Positions 30,764 through 42,600 of a stretch of DNA of 64,000 nucleotides are shown in pieces. Within the stretch, counting starts at the first letter, position 1. The number at the start of each line of letters is the position of its first letter. The DNA is taken from the NCBI GenBank assembly GCA_030762175.1, contig CM060831.1, positions 137,682,001 to 137,746,000 of the forward strand. Direction: 5' to 3'. The notes beneath the pieces were generated by a model. It saw nothing but the letters and a program-made list of their open reading frames with translations. It was not told the origin of the DNA and did not search any database. The position numbers and the translations under genes are program-made. The stretch is from Metallyticus violacea (taxonomy: Eukaryota; Arthropoda; Insecta; Mantodea; Metallyticidae).

Positions 30764-31734
30764 TTATATATTATGAACAAAGTAAGTGAAGCATTAAGAA
30801 TTTGTAGTTCAACTAAATCATACAATAATATTAATTTTATGATTGGCTTCACTGTGTAAGTTCCAATTTACATTTTAACAACAATGATGTACTAAAACAA
30901 TGTCTTATGCACCAAAAATGTATTGGGAAAAGTGTGTTGGCCTGGAGAGATGGGAAAACTATTAGAAGAAATTGGAATGGGACATGTATGATGATTGGGT
31001 GAAAACAATTTGTGGATTTTGAAAAGCAGTGATACAGAGGGTAGAAGACATAGGGAGGCAAGAGATCTGGGCTAGCTTAAAGGATAGAAGTTCCTTAGAT
31101 TTATATAAAGGAGTTAAAAGAAACTGAGGATGGTAGAAATAGACATTTTTGACCAATTTAGAAGAATAGGTTTTGATGGATGTATACAGGAGTACTATTT
31201 CTAAAAGAATTAAGGATAAATTGTAAAGGAGGATGCATTTTGTGTGGGAAAGTGTAAACTTGATTCCATTGTTTAACTGAATGTAAAATGGTAAAAAGGT
31301 GGAGGTATAGTATTTGAGGTGGAAAATGGGACAAATTACAACAAGAAATAGTAGCAACAAAAATGTTATCAAATACAAGAGTAGAGAAAATGAATAAAAT
31401 AGGGGAGTTTTTAAGAAAATTAAGGGATAAGTGGAGAAGCATAAGGAAGGAGCTTGGTGGCACACCCAGTGATGAAAATTAGTAATTTGTTGTTGGGATT
31501 CTTTACCATACATATAACCTGGTGGTTAAGACAGGGGAAAACCTCAGTTTTGGTACTGCCAAACTTTTAAGAGTCCTTGCATGCTTATGTAAATTAAATT
31601 GTAATGTGGTCTGCTGAAATGGATTGAAAATGTATAGTTAACAAATTGGTCTAATTATAAAGTTCTGTAAATAGTTGTAAAGGTAGCAAGGAAAAATGTA
31701 AATTTGAATGTATAATTAATTTCTGAAACAATCA

Positions 31735-33130
31735 TTCATTCATACTCCTATGGAAGAATCTTCCATACTGCCCAGTGATGAACTCCAAAGAGTTAAAAAA
31801 TCTCCTCCTCTACAGAACCTCACACTCAAGCAATATGTGTTCTGCAATTTTAATGAGACCTTATATAATCTCCTGATCAGGTATCCTTGAAAGAGTCCTA
31901 CAGACTGTAGGAATTTCCTGAATTGTCCATGTCCATTTATTAATGAAACTGCTCTCCTTAGTTTTCCCCTCTACAAACATAAAAGTGCCCTATTAACAGC
32001 TAAGCTGGGGTTTTTGACAAGAGATTGATCAGGGCATTTAGAACATTTCTTTCATCATTCTTCCCTGGTTGAACTGTGAATTTTGTAATCAATTTACTAA
32101 CTACACAGATAAATTCAGATCTAATTGGGATTATTGCTACCTTCTTGGCCAGTTTATCTGCTCTTTACCCTAAAGACTTAGAACCCATTGTAATTCTGCA
32201 GATTTATCTTGTGACAATGTTCTCAGGTTTGAAGACATTCCCATACCAACTTAGATTTAAACTCGTGAAAGTCAAGTGCTTAACAAGCAGCTTAACTTTC
32301 TGAATGGATAAGAATGCAATTATTTTTTGTTGGTCTTCTTCATGCAGACCAGAATCTCAAATATTTTTTTCTGAAAAACAATCCTGTATCTTCCAAGAAA
32401 ATAAAGCTAAGCTTTGTGTCCTAGCTCCAAATTTGGTTGTTACATGCAAGCCAAATACGATGGGTCTGGAGCTATCCTCTCAAGACCCTAAATAAATTCT
32501 GAGAGATGTGTTAAAATAGCTCTGTGTTGTCATGGTATCTAGTCTTATTTCTAATACTGAGTTCTTTAACATGACACCCTGGATCAGGGAATGGCTAGTT
32601 TTCTTTCTCCAGTGTCTATGTGAATAATCAATATGCTACCAAACTATTCACATACTAATCTAAAACAGCATTTATCAGTACATATAATAACAAACTCTTA
32701 GTCTCACAATGAGACCAGGTACCAATTAACCTTTGTCAGCCATAGAAAAAGCTGGAAGAAAATTACAAGTAGCCTGCCCATTGCTTCAAACCTTCCAAGA
32801 TATATCAATGTTGCTGCCTGTAGAATGATGACCAGGCACAACTACCTTGCTGCATATCTTTACAAAATCATAGCACTCTTCAACAGTCAATGTCCATTCA
32901 GTAGCTATACTATGGACATGAATTATATTCTGTGATTACCAGAGCTCAATGAAACATCTTGGAATTTCACCAGACTCAAACGTATTGCCAACTTTTAATG
33001 GAAGGCAGGAATGCTAAGAGTGCACACTGGTTAAACCAACTAATTTCATACTCAATTAAAAAAATAGAATCAAAAGTCAATTTTTAATGCCTCATCCAAA
33101 TCAAAACAAATATTCCAGAATCATTCATTA
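31735..33130 (-). mobile_element. LINE fragment, RT C-terminus to RNase H, decayed
   Basis: Conceptual - strand translation gives fragments of an RT thumb region (LKQWAGYL, about 32760-32790). Near 32150-32200 there is an RNase H end (DKLAKKVAIIPIRSEF after a QWV..SL segment). Many stops and frameshifts. It resembles the 22455-22930 element in kind, and lies downstream of HAUS3. Confidence 0.5.
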
Positions 33131-33410
33131 GGAATAAAGACTTGAGAGCTTTGGAGTGTGAAGGATTTGGCAATATGGACATTACTGGCAGCTATTATAA
33201 ATAAACAACAACGAGAAGAAACACAAAATATATTTTTCTTGAAGTTATATGATATAAAATATTAAGATATTATCTGAATAAACCAAAAACAATAAATATA
33301 ACATTTAAAGAAAAAAACACACACTCTGCAAGTGGCAACTGTACCACCCAAATTCCAGCACACTACACTAGTATATATACAGTTTAGCACATATTTAATA
33401 TTACCAATAA

Positions 33411-33416
33411 TTTATT
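33411..33416 (-). terminator. HAUS3: Candidate poly(A) signal close to the HAUS3 stop
   Basis: AATAAA on the - strand starts seven bases after the TAA stop (33424-33426). It is unusually close; the signal actually used may lie further downstream. Confidence 0.3.
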
Positions 33417-33423
33417 AAGCTCC

Positions 33424-33618
33424 TTAAAATCTTTCATATTTAGCTGGAAGCAGTGAAACTAACTTCCTGTGATGCAATGCACTTTCTCTTTCTATTTGTT
33501 TCCTTTTGGCCATTTCTACCATGTTAGTTATCTTGGTCAAAAATTGCTCAGGATCCATTACAAAATATGTCCAAAGCAACCTCTTCTCAGCAAGCACTGG
33601 CTTACATGCATGAAGCAT
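33424..33618 (-). CDS. HAUS3: HAUS3 last exon with stop
   Basis: Acceptor ttttttttccag; 195 nt with TAA at 33424-33426. It encodes MLHACKPVLAEKRLLWTYFV, then MDPEQFLTKITNMVEMAKRK and a tail ending YERF. The FV.DP..FL..I..M motif corresponds to the conserved C-terminus of the family. Confidence 0.85.
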   Translation of the reverse strand: MLHACKPVLAEKRLLWTYFVMDPEQFLTKITNMVEMAKRKQIERESALHHRKLVSLLPAKYERF

Positions 33619-36600
33619 CTGGAAAAAAAAACAGTTCCATGCATGAAATGAATTTATAAGTAAAATATTCTAGATATCATCATTTCACATTACTGAAAAG
33701 ATAATTGTTTAAAAGACTTTAAATGGATGAGGTATTTAATTTAAAAGAGACAAAATTTTGTATTAGAAATGATTATATCTATTTCTATCAAAAAGAAATA
33801 TAATCTTTTGCATTTCACATTAAGTACTTATATCCTTTTTATACATCAGAATAATAGTAATTAAACTGAGAAAATTGCCTAAAAATATCTTTTCTTTTCA
33901 TTGTAAAACATAGAAATTTAATTCATTTAAGAACTTTCGAAAAATAAGATATTTTTAAAAAATCTGTTGGAACTTACACAGTGAAGTTTGTTTAATGTAA
34001 TTTAAAATTAATCTGTCCTCTAACACACTCTTATGCTTCACTTACTTTTAAATATGGTGGGACCGGTTTCGAAGAGACATCCTTTCCATCTTCAACCAAC
34101 TTGACAACTCGGTTGGTTGGTTGGTTGGTTGGTTGGTTGCTTGCTTGCTTGCTTGCTTGAAGATGGAGAGGATGTCTCTTCGAAACAGGTCCCACCATAT
34201 TTAAAAGCAAAGCATAAGAGTGTGTTAGATGACAGATTAATTATAATTTACATAGAAATTTAAATTGAAAGTTTATTTCAGGTAAAAATTTGGTAAATAA
34301 AAGGCATTTATTAGTGCCTAAAAATGCCTATCATAACCTTTATTGCCTTTTTATTCTAATTGCCCATTACTACCTAAAATATTTTATTTAAAAACAAACT
34401 TAGAATTTATAAGTTTTGTAACTTTTTCTTCAGGCAGCACAATATGATGGAGCAATAAGCTTAACAATCCACCAATGACACCAAGCCAACATTTTGTTTT
34501 TATATAATGGTAACATTTCATTCTAGTTATTTTTAAATAAGCTCATTCCAATACTATATATAGTAGCAGTAGTTAAATGTTTTGTAATGTGTTAGACTTT
34601 CATGCTGGTGTCAGATGTAGAGATACAATATTTTGACTAGAGTCAAATGGAGTTCTTTGTTCCAGACATTTTGCTAGTAACTGCATCCAGCATCTACAGT
34701 GGCCTGATGATCTCTGCAAAGTACTCTTCTTGATCTTCTCCACACTTGTGGCTCTTAGGGGTGGAGTGACCATATTTATATCCTTTTTACTGGTCCCTAA
34801 AGTAACTGATGTCAAGGACAGAAGCAAATTGAGAGGAAAAAATGTTAAAAGGACTTTAAATTGGTTGGAAAAATACAATGTAACTTTTTTTTAATATTAA
34901 TTAAATTTAGAATCTAACACATATATTCAAAAATGTGTGACTAATTTTTAAAAAATTCCTATGCCATTTGGTAACAACAAAGCACTCCAAAATCAGTACA
35001 ATGTTTAAAATTCATTAATATTAAGTCAGATTTCCTGACTAAGGAGAAAAAAAATATGGCACTTACCAGATTAATTGTCTGGGTTGTGATAAAATTTACA
35101 TAGAGAAAATGAAAAGAAATACTAAGTATTCTAAATTCCATTCCTTGATGTGACTAGTGTAGTATAAGGTTAATACTATAATGCATTGCACTTAATGAAG
35201 AATGAGGAATTGCTCTTTGATAGTAAATCTACACAGCTCTGTAATTTAACCAGCATTGAGAAAAAACCTAACATAAAAATATTTGTTATATGTGTTACAA
35301 ATTACTGTAAAATAAAAATGACAGAAATATTCTATACTAAATAATCCAAAAATAATTAAGGAACTTACCTGTCTCCTTTTAAATTCATTTTTAAGTTCAT
35401 TTAATTTGTCCTTAAATGTCTGAAGCAACTGTTCAATAGCAGAGTACTGTGCAAGAAATGTCACACTTTCAAGCTGAGGTTTCTTAGTCAAGCCATAGCA
35501 CAAGAATCTATCTGCTGCTTCCACAATAAAACAACTGGAAACAAATAAAAATCATAAGAAAACCAAGACATAACATTTACTTTCACAGGTAAACGTGTTT
35601 CTTGATCAGTTAGTTACTTAGGATTATTTTGCATCTTACTTGTTTAGATAAACAGTTCTTTGAGCTTTTAGCAAATTAGTAAACAGAGTCTCCTCAAGTT
35701 GTTTTATTTCACAATCCAATTTCCTTGCTGCATTTATAACACTACTGAGGTCTTTAGCTTGTTTTCCCAAGTACAAGCTTGACAAGCACTGCACAAGTGG
35801 ATGCTCCATAATTGCCAAGCTTTTCTTACTTGCCAAACTTCGCATTGTTTCCTATTATGGAAAAAGAACAGAAAACAAAATACCAGTTAAAATGTGTTTT
35901 CTTCTAAGATGATTAACTTAAGAAATTACTTTTTTTCACTACTAAAAATCCAGAGAATTTTGTTCTCTTAAAAGGTTTGAATGATGTAAATTAGGCAAGA
36001 TCTTTTAAAGTGCAAATATAAACCACTCTATAAGCACAGAACAGGAGATGTAAAGAAAGGTAAATACTGTGGTTTTTGTGCATCGTGTTCCTAAAAGCAA
36101 TTATTCCATAGCATTCTTTATTATATGATAAAAAATTAGGAGATTTTTCATTTATAAATTCTCCATTAAGGTCTGCAATGATTTCTGAGGTGTAAAGTGA
36201 GACCAATATCTGTGAGTTGAGACGCACATTATTATTATTATTATTATTATTATTATGCAACATTAATATTTAAAAATATTCACTTAAAAATGTTATACTT
36301 CAAACTAAATGCTACTTAAAAAACTATATTTTAGTCACTTACCACTCGTACAACTGTTGTATTAAACTTCTCTATTACATCTTTAGGTATCTCAGTTATA
36401 AGCTCCAAAATGTCATTTAGTTGCTGTTTCTCCACTATCAGTGTCAAAAGAAAAAGATCTATTGTCTGCAGTCTAGCATTTGTAGCTCTATCCAAAATGT
36501 CAACATACTTTAAAATACACTGTTGTTGATAAGTATGATGCATCATTCTAGCCTGTTGAACATGAGCCATCTCAATTTCAGTGACATTACACATTACTCT

Positions 36601-39600
36601 GACAGTGGACTCGCTAAGTGCCATCAGTTCATCTTCATATTTATTTATTTGTAGTGCTTGGGTCAATTGTTCGTCCCTGCCAAAAAGTAAGGATGTACAA
36701 ATACTTTTAAAAATTGTAAGTTATTTATTAGTGACCAGTAGAAATCCTGTTGTAAAAGCAATACTTCTGAAATACTTAACATTAGCCATATATATATAAA
36801 CAAAAATATATAGGGTTCAAGTTTCAAGGATTGTATTCATTGATTATGTATAGTTTGTACATTTGGCTTCAACAGTTTATATTAATACAACTACAAAAAA
36901 TTTTTATATAGATTTAGATATATACATATCTAGCTCTATAATTTAGTTTCCAAGAATTCCTCCACGTATAAAAATTGTTTTAATAATAGGTTTTCCACAC
37001 TTTTTTTTAAATTTTGAGCTTGAAGTGCCGTTAAATAATTTTGGTATTTTTTATACAGAATTGAAACTTTATGTGACACATAATTGATGCTTTTTGTAAG
37101 TCTGTGATATTGTAAGTGTATTAGAGCAGCTGATCTAATGTAATGCAATTGATATTTGTTATTTCTAAAAAGCTCTTTTATATTATGCACAAAAGATATA
37201 TATATCTTAAAAAGATATATCTTATATATATATATATATATATCTTTTGTGCATATACATATATCTACAGAAAGCGTGAAAAACCAGGTGAATCTCCAAA
37301 AGCAAGTTTTACAGCAGAGAGAAAACAAAATTTGGAACTGCCCCAAAACATGAATTAATGTTCAAAAAACAGTTTTCTGGGTATCTAGCATTTAAAGCCT
37401 CTGAGCAAAAATTTGTCGGCCGTTTCACGTCCTGAGTTGAATGGGACGCTGATGACCTGAGATGTTAAAGAGCGTCCATAAATAAATCAATAAAAAAAAA
37501 GAGTTCCTCAAAATCTTGTTTACTCACTTTTCAATTTTTTACAAAACCTAAAACATTTACCACTTACATTAATTATTATTCAGTTATATCTTAGGTAAAT
37601 TAAAATTCAGTTACATCTTTACCTCATGTCTGAGAATGAAAGAGTGAATCTGAATCCCTTCACTGACTCCATGATTTGCTTTAGTTCTTTCAGTGCTTGT
37701 TCATATCCTACTATGTTAACAAGGAGCAGCAAATTATCTAATTTCATCTCCAAGTAACTGTAACAAGAGGGACAGTTCTTAAAATACAATTTAAGATAAT
37801 GGAAATTTGGGAAAAGGAAAATTCTTTTAAGAGAGAAAATGAACTTATACAGAGCTAAACTTCCCAATACTGAAATATTTTTTAATAATAGTTCATGTTT
37901 ACTATGTTTTATATAATAATAGGAATAGCTAGAGTTACATATACCACCCTTAAAAGTATATATTAAAAATAAATTTTTAACTGTAAGATAACACAACACC
38001 GCCACAAATTTTTGGGATACTGAATCAATAAAACAAATGTGACATAATTCATTCCATTTAAGCAAATCTCCCAATAAACAATTGAAGTTGTGAGCACAGT
38101 TAGCAAGCAGAAGATCTGTCACTAATAGCTGATGTCAAATTAATATGTTCACCATTTACTCCTTCCTAATCATTTAATACATAGATGAACAGATAAAAGA
38201 AAAAGCTGTAAAATACATACCACTTACTAATATCCTCCAGTCTGTCATTCCCAAGCTTTTCTGTAAACAATTTTGCCTGAAACATTCCAAAATTTATGTT
38301 TCACTTTGGTATTAAATGTTACCTAAATAAATATCACTTGTAACATGAATATTACCATTGTATCACAGATAATAATTTACCATGCAATTCAACAACTAAT
38401 CAATGACTGACTGCTTCACTGGCAGATAGTCAAAAAGGTTTCACAGTATTACTTTCTTATGCCACATACAGGGAGGTTATTTGTATTACAGGGTGGTAGA
38501 GCTTGACTGCATACTGACAGAATCCAGACATCAAGATTGTATAATATATGTGCAGACAACAGCTTGCAGTTAATTAAAACTCATTGAATTATTGAGTCGA
38601 ACTACACATTCTTATTGATCTATAATAAAATCTTAAATGATAAAGGTGTAGTTCATACAAAAGCCAACAAAGGGAACAGAATAGTAATATTAGATAAAGA
38701 AGATCATAATACAAGGATGCAAGAAGCGCTAAATAAGAAAGAATATGTTTAGGTTCATTCAGACCCACTGAAGGGATATATTAATTTAATCAATGAGGAT
38801 CTAAAAACATGCACAGTTATCCCAAAAGAAACAAAATAAAAAATAAAACAACCCTACAATAGCAAATATGTATTGTTTACAAAAATTCACAAGACTGGTA
38901 ATCCATCATTAACAATAACAATACCAATATATTAATATACCAATATCAATACACCTTTGTACTATTTAGCAAAATGGCTAGCTGATTGATTCAAAACACT
39001 ATCAACATTTCCAAGCAGGAATATAAACAATTCATTTCAGTTAATAGAAATAATTAAGGACATAAAATTACAACCTTCAGACACATTTACATAAAACAGA
39101 AACAGATAGCATGTCACCATTCTTGGACATTAAAATAATGAGTGTCAAGGAAACCTGGAATTTGAAATATACAGAAAGAATACACATGCAGACAATCACA
39201 TCAAAGCTGACGGTTTTAAGCCAGCAACACATAAACATGCAGTGATCAACAAATTAACACACCGGCTAGTTAACCTACAAATTAGCAAAGAAAATACCTT
39301 AAAGAATACAAACAAATAGAAAGGTCAGTGGTTAAAAATGGTTTTAAAAATAAACTAGTACACAAAAAAGTACAGAAATTCAAGAGGCAAAAACGTATTA
39401 AAGAAGCACATCACTTTCAGCAGGAAAAAATAAGTTAATTTTTAAAAAATTCACATACCATCTATGGGCTACGCAAAAATTTCAAAATATTCTAAAAGCT
39501 TTTAATACCAGATTGGCAATTGTAAAGAGATTTAATGTTAAAAATCTCCTGATAGGCAATGTTAATGACAGTATTCCAGAGGAGAAAAAAAGCAGGTATT

Positions 39601-42600
39601 TACCAAATAAGTAGTGCAGTTCTTTGGAAAAACAAAGAGAAACATAGGCACATGGTTAAAAGAGCATTTCAGGTACATAAATACAAGCAGATGGAAAAAT
39701 CAGCAGTAGCATCTCATTTCTGGACAGAAAACCATGACATAGTGAATAAAGCAAAATTATTAAAATCAATACAAGGACCTACAGAGTTACCAACATGGGA
39801 GAAATCTACATTTACACCTAGACAGTTTAATGAACTTTGACATTTCCAGGGATGAAAACAAACTTTAAGTTCATCACACCACCAGAGTAGAATACACAAT
39901 TCCACAGCATAACAAATTATCCAGCAGTCGAAAGTTAGCCGATGATGCAAACATGAGACTCGTGAAACTAGTTCTGCACATTATAAACAAGAAAGTGGAG
40001 CAATAAGAGTGTGTAGTTCAATTCAATTATACAATAATCTTAATTATATGATTAGTTTCACTATACAAGTTCCAATTAACATTTCTAGCTTGTAGTTAGT
40101 TTGTGGGAGGCTTTGCCACATGTGATTGTGAGTTCATGTGTTACTCGACACTTTCATTATGTGTAAATTGGTGCTAATTGCTCTTCATTATTTATGTAAC
40201 TACATATAGCCCTGAATGAGTTTTAATGTACATATGATATGTGAAAAATGGATTCTTGTTAGAGTAATGGCAAGGATATTCATATGAAAATGTACTGGTA
40301 ATATTTTTCAGGTAGAGAAACTGTTTGCCAACTTTGTGACTTCTTCCTTTTCTCAACCATGACGAACAACCTTAAAGATCAAGAATTTTCCAGCCTTAAG
40401 GCCATTACAGAGGAACTGGCTCCAGTGGGAAAGCAACTGAAGGAGGTTCTTCCATAGGATGCAGCATTGTATATAATTGCAATATGAGTACTTTGAAAAG
40501 TTCTTCAAATAAAACTTCTCTACAACTCTGAATTACTGAGCATCTCAAAATTTATTTAGTGGTTTTTTGTCTTATGAAACAGATAATGAAATTTTATTTG
40601 ATAAGTTCTGTATCATTTTATAAAGCAAATTACATATAATATAATAAAGTATTTATGAGAATTCACTCAAATTTTACTAGTTTTGTTCCACTTACTTGGA
40701 CATGTTTTAAAAGTTATTGCCTTCATCATCAGCACAGTTACACTGTCAACTTCCTAGCGTGGCATTAAGGTGTCGCTCTGTGGATTTTATGAACGTTGTG
40801 ATGAAGTTACTGTTGTTTGGAAGGTAAACAATAACTAAATTTTCCTTAACTAGAAGTGTTAATTGGAACTTATACAGTTACACTAATCATATAATTAAGA
40901 TCAATTGTATAATTGAGTTGAACTACATTCTCTTATTTCTCCATTTACTTGTTTTTAATATGTAGTACTAGTTTCATGAACCCTTTGTTCGTCAACGGAT
41001 AGCTGATGATGCAAACAAATGGTTCCTGACTACATATTATAAAAGGGTAAGTGAAGTATAAGTGTAGTTCAACTCAGTCATACAATTGAGCTCAATCAAA
41101 TTTTCCTTGTTTTCCTTTATGAATCTATTTTCCCATACTGATAATGGATTTTTTGAAGAGCTTTTATGAGTTTGGAAAGCGAAGAGAACTGCAGTTGCGG
41201 CAGTGTCTGGGTCATCCCCTCAGACCTTGAAAATCCAGGAGAGGTATGCCAGAATCAGTATACCAATGCTGATTTTTCTGTGTGTTTATATTTTACTTAT
41301 TTTTCATGTGTTCTATAAACATAAGTAATGTTCCTTTTGGTTTTACCTATATATTTCATATTGCAGTCTTTGCAACTGATTTCGTAAATGCCTGATAGTT
41401 TTCCTGGTGGAATTTTGTCTTTCGTGTTGGTTTGTAGGAGATTTTTTAGACTGCCTTTGTTAACTGGAGACAAAATAATGTTGGCATCTTTAAAAATCTT
41501 CTGGAATTTTTGATGTGCCCATGGATAGAATGTAAATTTTTTATATATATAATCTCCTTGTAGCCTTTAAATGTGCTGATGTCTTTTATTTGTTTTTACA
41601 ATTTTTCTATTTTCTTCTTGACTAAATTTGTTGTGTAGCTATTTTTCTGTGCTATATCTATGATTTTTCAGTACTCCAATTAGTATTCTGTCTTGCTTAT
41701 TGATAGGCTTGTTAATCTGAATGTGAGGCTATTGATTATTGCGAGTTTATATTGTTTGGATTGTGGTTGTTGTTTTTTATATAATTATCTGTATGGGTAT
41801 CTTTTCTGAATATGCCAAATTCCAGTATATTATTATTTTTTATAATTTTTATATCCAGGAAGGGAAGAACCTTATTGTTTTCCATTTCCACTGTGAATTT
41901 AATGGTGCTATCTTGCAGGTTAAGTACTTTAATTGCATCCTCTTTCCATTTTTATTTACTGTTGCAAAGACATGGCCAACATAATGGTACCAACATTTAT
42001 ATATACGAGGGAAAACCGCAACTAATTTTTTGTTTCCAGGAAACTCATGTACATATCTACTAAGAAAAGTGAGAGTGGATTTCCCATTGCTAAACCCTTC
42101 TTTGTGTGCATGCGTGTGTGTGTGTATGTGAAGAAGGTTTGACTGATACAAATTTTGGTGAGGTTCAGACATGCTCTATTACTTCTTCAGATAGGTTTAT
42201 TGAGGTTAGGCATTTCTTTAAGATATTTATTAATTTTTCTTTGGGGATGCTAGGAAACAGAGAAATCATATCTTAAGAAACTAGCAAATCCCTGTTTTCC
42301 AGTTTCACATGTCTGATTTTTGAGTTTTTTATGCTTTCGCTTTTGTATTTTGGTAAACTATTGGATTTTTAAAAGGCAATTTTATTGCCAGGTTTATGTA
42401 TTTTTGGTAGGCCATAGATTCTGGGTATGGTAGGGATGTCTGGCACAATCTTCTTTTTTGTTCCTTGTTTAAAGTGGTTATATGTTTTAGCAGTTTACTT
42501 ACTGAACTAACATACTTCTAGGTAGGATGAGATTTTATTTTTTCATAATCCTAGCTTTCTAATAAATTGTACATGCTATTTTCATAGTCTGTCTCATTTT

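Larger units (their letters stand above)
29838..30884 (+). mobile_element. Penelope-like element with inverted ends inside a LINE
   Basis: The open stretch 30251-30619 reads KRNIGTQLKEHFSNLKYKQI, then EKSAVAYLFWTENHDI, then LLKSVQRPTELANWERIYIY. This is the GIY-YIG endonuclease C-terminal half, preceded by 'CAECEKIYIGKTK' in another frame near 30240-30285. The ends are inverted repeats of about 90 bp (gtatgatttagttgat... against ...aactaaatcatac) that carry opposed hammerhead-like cores. A second inner inverted pair (tctggtggtggtgtgataaa against tttatcacaccaccaccag) is also present. The RT region is missing. Confidence 0.8.
29418..31730 (+). mobile_element. LINE copy interrupted by a Penelope-like insertion
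   Basis: 29418-29836 and 30885-31730 align in order with the LINE at 50815-52455. Shared segments include ataaatagaa.ccca, tagtggaaagaatcttaaaata and attagaagaaattggaatg; both end with the tail around tttgtgtgggaaagtg...aatggtaaaa. The middle, 29838-30884, is a Penelope-like element absent from the other copy. Protein remnants (GRKGIIVERILKY; a CxxCGK...HCL.EC-like zinc tail) are broken by stops. Confidence 0.75.
33960..34260. mobile_element. Penelope-like terminal repeats forming a long hairpin
   Basis: Arms of about 80 bp (left around 34021-34095, right around 34157-34235) are near-perfect inverted copies: cacactcttatgcttcactt against the reverse of gcataagagtgtgttag. The centre is a tetranucleotide run, (GGTT)n at 34111-34139 then (GCTT)n to 34158. 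Each arm holds a hammerhead-like core. There is no coding sequence. The fragment at 33968 (ttggaacttacacagtgaag) is the outer end signature. Confidence 0.75.

Noticed and set aside
30962..31513. Long - strand open frame (183 codons)
   Set aside because: Antisense shadow of the + strand LINE; composition is F/L/S-rich as expected from reversed A-rich DNA, and the same LINE occurs at 50815-52455.
34111..34158. CRISPR-like or telomere-like short repeat
   Set aside because: It is a plain GGTT/GCTT microsatellite at the centre of a transposon hairpin.
37619..38122. Open frame of 167 codons over the sixth HAUS3 exon
   Set aside because: Only 37623-37757 lies between a good acceptor and donor and keeps phase; the upstream part is F/Y/L-rich intron translation.
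38228..38276. Shorter version of the fifth visible HAUS3 exon using the gtaagt donor at 38227
   Set aside because: It gives phase 1 and an immediate stop in the next exon; the gtatgt donor seven bases on keeps the frame.
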